Part shown: positions 6,472-11,781 of the stretch, piece by piece
How the letters are laid out: each line of letters opens with the position of its first letter
Position numbering within the stretch: the first letter of the stretch is position 1
Virus record (IMG/VR): IMGVR_UViG_3300025449_000025
Coordinates: 1 to 39,574 of that record
Source: a virus
Reading direction: 5' to 3' (one strand)
Length of the DNA: 39,574 nucleotides
Made by a program: the position numbers and the translations under genes
The notes under the pieces: generated by a model
Seen by the model: only the letters and a program-made list of their open reading frames with translations
Database searches by the model: none
Told to the model about the DNA's origin: nothing

Positions 6472-6757
6472 AATTATCAAACTAGATCGCAGGTATAACG
6501 GATTTGGTATGTTTAAATATGCCGTAGAACCAACTAATTTTGCGAAATCATTAAGACTTCAATTATTTGAGGTCCGAAAATGGTGTTGGGAAACTTGGGG
6601 CGCTAGCGCCGAATTAGATTTTTTTGTTGGAGCAACTGGTTCCAAATTAGAACCTGATAATTATCTTTGGGCTTGGGACACAAATTTCAATAATCGAAGA
6701 ATTTATTTAAAATCTGACGCAGAATTGTTGTTTTTTCAGCTAAAATTCCAGAGTTGA
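6458..6757 (+). CDS. Small paralogue-family protein 6
   Basis: 99 aa. FEVRKWCWETWGASAELD is the closest match to gene 1 (KVRVWCSETYGHANLD), and the tail RIYLKSDAELLFFQLKFQS keeps the family pattern. Function unknown. Its last codons overlap the -35 box of the promoter for the VWA gene, closing the array. Confidence 0.7.
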   Translation: MKKFKIIKLDRRYNGFGMFKYAVEPTNFAKSLRLQLFEVRKWCWETWGASAELDFFVGATGSKLEPDNYLWAWDTNFNNRRIYLKSDAELLFFQLKFQS

Positions 6758-6782
6758 CCCTAAATTCGTTGTTTGTTATAAT
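6754..6782 (+). promoter_or_regulatory. Sigma70-type promoter for the VWA gene
   Basis: TTGACC (6754-6759), 17-bp spacer, TATAAT (6777-6782). The -35 overlaps the stop codon of the previous gene. AAAAGGA and the ATG at 6814 follow. Confidence 0.85.
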
Positions 6783-6813
6783 TACAGTATAGACATTAAA
6801 AAGGATCAAATAA

Positions 6814-8094
6814 ATGAGTACAGCTACTACAGAAAACACAAAAGATAAATTTGCTGATCTAATTGGCCCAATGGATCCTAAATTAGATAAAGAAGTGCGT
6901 GAAAAACTTATCACAGCTCGTGTTGGTCTTTTACTACGTGCTAGTTTTTTTGGTAATTTAGCAACAAGACTAAAATTAGTAAACGCCGATGAATGGTGCG
7001 GTACTGCCGCTACTGATGGTCGTAATTTTTACTACAATAGCCGATTCATTAATATGTTGCGTCCCAAAGAAATTGAATTTCTTTTTGGACACGAAGTATT
7101 ACATTGTGTATACGATCATATGGGTAGACGTGGTGATCGTGATCCTCAATTATGGAATATTGCCGATGACTATTGTGTCAACGGTGATCTAATTAAACAT
7201 CGTGTCGGAGAAAAAATTACCACGGTACCTTGTTTGCATGACACAAAATACGAAGGGTTGTGTGCCGAAGAAGTATACGATATCTTGTATGAAAATGCTG
7301 AAAAAATTAATATCAATGATTTGATCAATAAGTTGTTAGATGATCACTTAGATGAAAATGAAGATGGCGAAGGATCAGGTGATGGGGAAACAAACGGCAA
7401 TGGTAACGGGCGCCCAAAACTTAGCAAAGAAGAAAAAGATAAAATACGTGATGAAATTAAAGAAGCAGTATTAGCGGCCGCCGCCGCCAGCGATGGTGCC
7501 GGAAATTTACCAGCAGGCGTTAAACGTCTTATTCAAGACATGACTGCTCCTAAAATGAACTGGCGAGAATTGCTACGTATGCAACTTGAATCAACTATTA
7601 AAAGTGATTTTACCTGGATGAAAACTAGTCGCAGAGGCTGGCATATGGATGCAGTTATGCCAGGTATGAAAAATGAGGAATTAATTGACATTGCTATTGC
7701 TATTGATACTTCAGGCAGTATCGGTGAGCGTATGCTTAAAGACTTTTTAAGTGAGATCCAAGGCATCATGGAACAATTTTCAGCGTATAAAATTCATGTG
7801 TTTACTTTTGATACTGATGTTTATAATCCACAACAATACGATAGTGAAAATCTTGACGACATTACTAATTATGAAATAATGGGTGGTGGCGGAACTGATT
7901 TTGATGCTGTTTATAATTATCTCAAAGAGGAACAAATTGAACCAAAACGTTTAGTAATGTTTACAGATGGGTACCCGTTTGGTTCTTGGGGTGATGAAAA
8001 TTATACTGATACTGTATTCATCATTCATGGTAATACAACTATTGTTCCTCCATTTGGGCAACATGCGTATTACGAAGAAGAAGCAAATTCATAA
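6814..8094 (+). CDS. Metallopeptidase-like/VWA protein (DUF2201 type), probable MoxR partner
   Basis: 426 aa in two domains joined by an acidic, Gly/Asn-rich linker (about 176-205). The N-terminal domain has HEVLHCVYDH (H93, E94, H97, H102), a zinc-peptidase-like HExxH, followed by a DDYCVN segment. The C-terminal domain is VWA-like with a MIDAS: DTSGS (298-302), GGTDF (T361/D362) and FTDGYP (D385). This pairing matches proteins encoded with MoxR ATPases (DUF2201_N plus DUF2201). The VWA part probably binds the ATPase or its client. Peptidase activity is possible but unproven in the family. Single-gene unit with its own promoter and terminator. Confidence 0.85.
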   Translation: MSTATTENTKDKFADLIGPMDPKLDKEVREKLITARVGLLLRASFFGNLATRLKLVNADEWCGTAATDGRNFYYNSRFINMLRPKEIEFLFGHEVLHCVYDHMGRRGDRDPQLWNIADDYCVNGDLIKHRVGEKITTVPCLHDTKYEGLCAEEVYDILYENAEKININDLINKLLDDHLDENEDGEGSGDGETNGNGNGRPKLSKEEKDKIRDEIKEAVLAAAAASDGAGNLPAGVKRLIQDMTAPKMNWRELLRMQLESTIKSDFTWMKTSRRGWHMDAVMPGMKNEELIDIAIAIDTSGSIGERMLKDFLSEIQGIMEQFSAYKIHVFTFDTDVYNPQQYDSENLDDITNYEIMGGGGTDFDAVYNYLKEEQIEPKRLVMFTDGYPFGSWGDENYTDTVFIIHGNTTIVPPFGQHAYYEEEANS

Positions 8095-8116
8095 AAATAC
8101 ATTATCAATTCATCCA

Positions 8117-8140
8117 AAAAGCCACTAAAAAGTGGCTTTT
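8117..8140 (+). terminator. Intrinsic terminator after the VWA gene
   Basis: A 10-bp stem AAAAGCCACT / AGTGGCTTTT with a 4-nt A loop, followed by TATTTTTATT. Because the stem is A/T-flanked it could work on both strands. Confidence 0.88.
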
Positions 8141-8177
8141 TATTTTTATTGTCATTTAAATTAGCTTAAATATCTAT

Positions 8178-8429
8178 ATGGAAAATATAACTCAAATTAC
8201 TGTAAAAGATCTTGATAGCCTTAGAGCTATAGTTGATCTTGCCGCACAACGCGGGGCATTTCGCGGGGAAGAACTGTCACAAGTTGGTGAAGTCTACGAC
8301 AAACTTACAACTTTTTTGAACGCAGTTTTAGCTCAAGTACAAACTTCTGCTGATACTACTAACGGAGAAACAGCAACATCTGATTCAACTGTACAAACTA
8401 ACGCCCAAAACATAACACAAGGAGATTAA
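8178..8429 (+). CDS. Conserved phage hypothetical protein (83 aa)
   Basis: 83 aa. A helical core, LRAIVDLAAQRGAFRGEELS followed by VGEVYDKLTTFLNAVL, is followed by a Thr/Ser/Asn-rich low-complexity tail. Proteins with this core are familiar in marine T4-like phages, but I know of no assigned role. There is no clear Shine-Dalgarno. It is one base upstream of the 252-aa gene, so the two are probably translated together. Confidence 0.72.
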   Translation: MENITQITVKDLDSLRAIVDLAAQRGAFRGEELSQVGEVYDKLTTFLNAVLAQVQTSADTTNGETATSDSTVQTNAQNITQGD

Positions 8430-8430
8430 T

Positions 8431-9189
8431 ATGGCAGCATTTTTAAAACACGTAGGTAAACACGGAGATCGCAAAGTGTGCGTATTATTCCGGCAAGTTC
8501 CGGGAGATGATCATATGTGTTTAGTAGTTTATCCGGAATTATTAAATGTAGCATGGCAAGATACTATCCAAAAAGTATTAGAAAGCGATGTTGGTCAGCA
8601 AGCTGATCAATTGGCTGATGCCTTACATCGCAGTTTATTGCCAGACGGTCGTCCTGTATTAGAAACATTGCATAATGAAAGAATGATTAAAAAAATTCGC
8701 ACTGCTGATGTTCTTGTTACACCAACTACTAACGCAAAAATTAGGCTTGACGAACTTAATAAAATGTTAAACGAAATGAATCAAGGTGAAGAAGCCCGCA
8801 AAAAAATGGCCGAAAATGATGCTTCACGCGGTATGGTAGATCCCAATGTTAAAAGAGCCGCAGAAGCTAGATATAAAGAAGAACAACTGGCAAAGCAACA
8901 AATGGCCGAAAGTCGCGTAATTGATCCTTCTGAAAGACTGATTGCCCCACAAGATGGTATATTAAGTGATCGGCAAATTGCCGCTAACATGTTGGCGCAA
9001 GCTAAACGTATGGAGCGCGAAGCCAACGAAATGATTGCAGAAGCCGCACGTATGAAAAAAGATGCCGAGCGCATGACGCCCGGAGTTAATTTAGGCGAAG
9101 CTACTTATAAAGAACCAGAAGTTGAGGCTCCTAAACGTCGTGGTCGTCCTCCAAAAGCAGAAATCGCAGTATCTGATGCAGCAAATTGA
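8431..9189 (+). CDS. Conserved phage protein with coiled coil and AT-hook-like tail
   Basis: 252 aa, preceded by AAGGAGA. The N-terminal about 100 residues form a compact domain (VGKHGDRKVCVLFRQVPGDD, then LLPDGRPVLETLH). From about 115 to 220 it is highly charged and helical with many Met, Glu, Ala and Lys, probably a coiled coil. Near the C-terminus PKRRGRPPKAE is a classic AT-hook core (RGRP), which binds the minor groove of AT-rich DNA. This suggests a DNA-associated role, unproven. Its end overlaps the next gene. Confidence 0.75.
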   Translation: MAAFLKHVGKHGDRKVCVLFRQVPGDDHMCLVVYPELLNVAWQDTIQKVLESDVGQQADQLADALHRSLLPDGRPVLETLHNERMIKKIRTADVLVTPTTNAKIRLDELNKMLNEMNQGEEARKKMAENDASRGMVDPNVKRAAEARYKEEQLAKQQMAESRVIDPSERLIAPQDGILSDRQIAANMLAQAKRMEREANEMIAEAARMKKDAERMTPGVNLGEATYKEPEVEAPKRRGRPPKAEIAVSDAAN

Positions 9190-9478
9190 TGATTTACTAG
9201 ACCAATGGGATATTATTATAGCAGAAGTAAATAAAACTGATGTCCCATTAGAGTGTATTAAAAAAATTGTTATTAAATTAAATAACGGTAAACAACGCAC
9301 CGTAAATTTACATACCCTTGTCAAACAAGGATTAAAAATTGAAGAGATCGAAGAAGTGGTAACTCGTACTTTCTCGGAATTAGAAGAAGAAATACGAGAT
9401 GTAGAATTTTTAATTGATATTAAAAGCGTGGCTGCTTTAGTACAACCAGAAACTGATAAAATTTTAAGTAAATTATGA
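9176..9478 (+). CDS. Small acidic helical protein (100 aa), conserved phage hypothetical
   Basis: I start at the ATG at 9176, inside the end of the preceding gene; the longer TTG frame from 9122 only re-reads the AT-hook coding sequence. The protein is acidic and mostly helical, with IKKIVIKLNNGKQRTVNLHT followed by EEIEEVVTRTFSELEEEIRD and a C-terminal QPETDKILSKL. Size and charge recall small late-transcription cofactors of T4-like phages, but I cannot support that assignment from motifs. It overlaps thyX by 4 nt. Confidence 0.68.
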   Translation: MQQIDDLLDQWDIIIAEVNKTDVPLECIKKIVIKLNNGKQRTVNLHTLVKQGLKIEEIEEVVTRTFSELEEEIRDVEFLIDIKSVAALVQPETDKILSKL

Positions 9479-10137
9479 AAGTAGAATTAGTATCGTATTC
9501 AAAACCATCAGATGAACTATTTGATAAAGGTATTATTAATTTACAAGAATTAGTAGCGTATTGTGCTCGAGTATCTAATCCTGGTAACCAGTACAATACT
9601 GATACTTCAGACAAACTTATTCGTTATTTAATTAAAAATTCGCATTGGTCACCTATGGAAATGGCAAGTGTGTGTCTTTCCATAGAAACTACCCGAGATA
9701 TTGCTCGGCAAATATTGCGCCATCGTAGCTTTAGTTTTCAAGAATTCTCTCAGCGTTATGCTGTAGCAGACTTAGGGTGGGATTACAAAGAAGCTCGCTT
9801 ACAAGACACTAAGAATCGTCAAAACAGTTTGGAATCTGAAAATCCTGAACTAGATGCTTGGTGGGATAGTAAACAAAAATTTGTAACTACTGTAGTAGAG
9901 GATATCTACGCAGAAGCTATTGACCGTGGCATTGCTAAAGAGCAAGCTCGTGCTGTATTACCAGAAGGTATTACTACTAGCCGACTTTATATGAACGGTA
10001 CTTTACGTTCTTGGCTTCATTATATTGAATTACGTAGCGGTCCAGAAACTCAAAAAGAGCATAGAGAAGTTGCCGTTGCTTGCGCCAATTCTTTATCTTC
10101 TATATTTCCAATGGCATTAGAATTTATTGCAAAATAA
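9475..10137 (+). CDS. thyX: Flavin-dependent thymidylate synthase ThyX
   Basis: 220 aa. The ThyX signature RHRxxSxNExSxRY appears as RHRSFSFQEFSQRY (82-95), with Gln for the usual Asn at position 89, a variant I recall from phage ThyX proteins. The second conserved block, SRLYMNGTLRSWLHYIELRS with a following QKEHREVA, gives the substrate-binding Arg/His residues. The enzyme makes dTMP from dUMP using FAD, NADPH and methylene-tetrahydrofolate, supplying the phage's AT-rich DNA synthesis. The length is normal. The start overlaps the preceding stop (ATGA). Confidence 0.95.
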   Translation: MKVELVSYSKPSDELFDKGIINLQELVAYCARVSNPGNQYNTDTSDKLIRYLIKNSHWSPMEMASVCLSIETTRDIARQILRHRSFSFQEFSQRYAVADLGWDYKEARLQDTKNRQNSLESENPELDAWWDSKQKFVTTVVEDIYAEAIDRGIAKEQARAVLPEGITTSRLYMNGTLRSWLHYIELRSGPETQKEHREVAVACANSLSSIFPMALEFIAK

Positions 10138-10155
10138 TTATTAGTCTGTTATAAT
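10127..10155 (+). promoter_or_regulatory. Sigma70-type promoter with almost no leader
   Basis: TTGCAA (10127-10132), 17-bp spacer, TATAAT (10150-10155). Expected transcription start is about 10161-10163, where the next ATG lies (10163), implying a leaderless message for the 78-aa gene. Confidence 0.72.
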
Positions 10156-10162
10156 AGATATT

Positions 10163-10399
10163 ATGCAGACCATTAAATTTCATTCTTTTTTCATGGGAGA
10201 TGTAGAAGATCCCGAATTATATGCCTCTTTTCCACTAGGCGAATTTATGGATACTGAAAAGGGCCAATGGATTAAAAAAAATTGTCCAGATCCTAAATAT
10301 AGTGTTGGACCTGATATTAATAATTTTGGATTTCGTGTGGTCGTATATGGTATCGTCGAAGATCGATTTGCTATCGAGTATTATTTAAAATGGAATTAA
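10163..10399 (+). CDS. Small paralogue-family protein 7
   Basis: 78 aa. Ends VEDRFAIEYYLKWN, the C-terminal pattern of the six-gene array at 5162-6757, with GQWIKKNC in place of the Trp helix. Starts MQTIKFHSFFMGDVEDPELY. Function unknown. It lies apart from the array, behind its own promoter, and overlaps the following membrane-protein gene by 10 nt. Confidence 0.68.
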   Translation: MQTIKFHSFFMGDVEDPELYASFPLGEFMDTEKGQWIKKNCPDPKYSVGPDINNFGFRVVVYGIVEDRFAIEYYLKWN

Positions 10400-10623
10400 G
10401 TATCAAACAAAGTTTAGAATTTTATATCAAATGGGTAGCATGTTTTATAGCGTTACTTCATGTTTATCTAGTTGCCCATGATATTACACCGTACTACAAA
10501 TATACCGGATTGATTAACGCAGGATTATGGGTTTGGCTGAGTGTGCTTTGGCGTGAGCCTAGTATAATAATTTTAAATACTATAATGATATTAATTTATA
10601 TTAAAGGATTATTATTTTTGTAA
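10390..10623 (+). CDS. Small integral membrane protein (77 aa)
   Basis: 77 aa with about three hydrophobic helices: FYIKWVACFIALLHVYLVAH (about 11-30), LINAGLWVWLSVLW (about 41-54), and IIILNTIMILIYIKGLLFL at the C-terminus. The small basic and Tyr-rich segment YYKYTG lies between the first two. It probably sits in the host inner membrane. Role unknown. It is the last + strand gene and its end overlaps the minus-strand gene by 12 nt. Confidence 0.7.
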   Translation: MELSIKQSLEFYIKWVACFIALLHVYLVAHDITPYYKYTGLINAGLWVWLSVLWREPSIIILNTIMILIYIKGLLFL

Positions 10624-11043
10624 TAATTTAATATAATATCTAAAAAATGAACTTTCATTAGGAAACAGCATTACAATAGGTAAATTAAGTTCATTTACCA
10701 AATCTTCGGCAACTCTAGCAGAAACTATTTCTGGATCACTATTTTCAATAGTAGAAAATAAGTTATGAAGCGCATCAGGATCGTTAACTTGATTATAATC
10801 CCAAGTTGGTGTAATTAATGTCATATAGCATCCCATTCTAGCACCAAGTATAGACCAAATGCCGTAAGGAATATCTCTTCCGATATTTTGCCAAATAGTT
10901 AATTCATCATGTGCTTCAGCTGAAAAATCTAAAACATCAATTTTTTTATTATTAGATAGAGATAAAGTTACCCCTTGTATAAAACCTGCGGTCCAGGCAG
11001 ATTCGGAATTGTCGTATTGTTCAGGTAAATTATTAATATTCAT
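10612..11043 (-). CDS. Hypothetical protein (143 aa)
   Basis: 143 aa, starting MNINNLPEQYDNSESAWTAG; a soluble acidic protein without motifs I recognise. It is on the structural strand but lies beyond the terminator that ends the late run (11086-11115), so it probably has its own expression signal or depends on read-through; no convincing promoter is visible. Its 3' end converges with the membrane-protein gene. Confidence 0.62.
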   Translation of the reverse strand: MNINNLPEQYDNSESAWTAGFIQGVTLSLSNNKKIDVLDFSAEAHDELTIWQNIGRDIPYGIWSILGARMGCYMTLITPTWDYNQVNDPDALHNLFSTIENSDPEIVSARVAEDLVNELNLPIVMLFPNESSFFRYYIKLLQK

Positions 11044-11085
11044 ATTTTATTTAATAATATTTTTTTATAGTAAAATATTTAATCA

Positions 11086-11115
11086 AAAAAATAAGGGCTT
11101 ACGCCCTTATTTTTT
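11086..11115. terminator. Bidirectional terminator ending the late structural run
   Basis: A 13-bp perfect stem AAAAAATAAGGGC / GCCCTTATTTTTT with a TTAC loop. The A/T ends give a U-tract on either strand. It lies 14 nt past the stop of the last tail gene on the minus strand. Confidence 0.9.
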
Positions 11116-11128
11116 ATTTTCTAGCTAT

Positions 11129-11755
11129 TTAAGTAGGAGAAGGAGGAATATATCCAGATGGGGGTTGTATCTGATCAACTGTATTTGGAGCATTAATTGC
11201 AAGAGCAGTACTTCCTTCCGGGGCATTATTTGCTATCAAACGTTTAGTATTCATATCTATAATGTATCCTTCAGGTATCCATTGATTTATACTAGCATTC
11301 CAATAGTACTTTTGATCAGGAAAACTTGGAACAAATGGTGGGATATTTGGATCTTCCCACCCGGTGTCTCTATGATTACGGACCGCAGGTGCCCAAGTCT
11401 GATTAACTTCGTCCCACCTATAATACGGCGGACCGTCGGGAGTAATAGCCGGTCTTGGAATAGGGTGTTCCCAATGCCAAGTTGTTTTATTTAACACAAA
11501 ACTTGGAAAAGGTTGTTGATGATAAAATACATCATTTTCTTTATCATAAATGTGTCCAGGGGCAGGGTAATTTCCTCTTAATGCAACTCCGCCATCTGGT
11601 TTACCATCCGGACCATGGTGTAACCCAAATTTTGTATTATAAGAACACTGAACCCATAAAGAAGGATCCCCGACAGCACCTGAATCAATAAAACTTTGTT
11701 CAGCTACAATTACATTAGCTACAATTCCGTTAACAACTTTTGCAAAATGTGACAT
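11129..11755 (-). CDS. Tail-associated phage protein (208 aa)
   Basis: 208 aa. Starts MSHFAKVVNGIVANVIVAEQ and has GAVGDPSLWVQCSYNTKFG, GGVALRGNYPAPGHIYD and WHWEHPIPRP, plus several W-x(2)-D/N aromatic repeats (YYRWDEVNQTW, YYWNASINQW). Proteins with this opening are widespread in T4-like environmental phages next to tail-fibre genes; a role in the fibre or its assembly is usual but not proven. AAAGGAAA lies upstream. It is the last gene of the late run. Confidence 0.72.
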   Translation of the reverse strand: MSHFAKVVNGIVANVIVAEQSFIDSGAVGDPSLWVQCSYNTKFGLHHGPDGKPDGGVALRGNYPAPGHIYDKENDVFYHQQPFPSFVLNKTTWHWEHPIPRPAITPDGPPYYRWDEVNQTWAPAVRNHRDTGWEDPNIPPFVPSFPDQKYYWNASINQWIPEGYIIDMNTKRLIANNAPEGSTALAINAPNTVDQIQPPSGYIPPSPT

Positions 11756-11781
11756 TTTGTATTTCCTTTATTTTTATATTC

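Noticed and set aside
8149-8176. TTGTCA and TATCTA ahead of the 83-aa gene
   Set aside because: Spacing is 16 bp and the -10 is poor, directly abutting the ATG. Too weak to call, though something must start transcription after the terminator at 8117-8140.
11009-11494. 161-codon + strand ORF over the end of the late run
   Set aside because: It runs through the bidirectional terminator and is antisense to two supported genes. The product is rich in Ser, Ile and Arg, as expected for a reversed frame.
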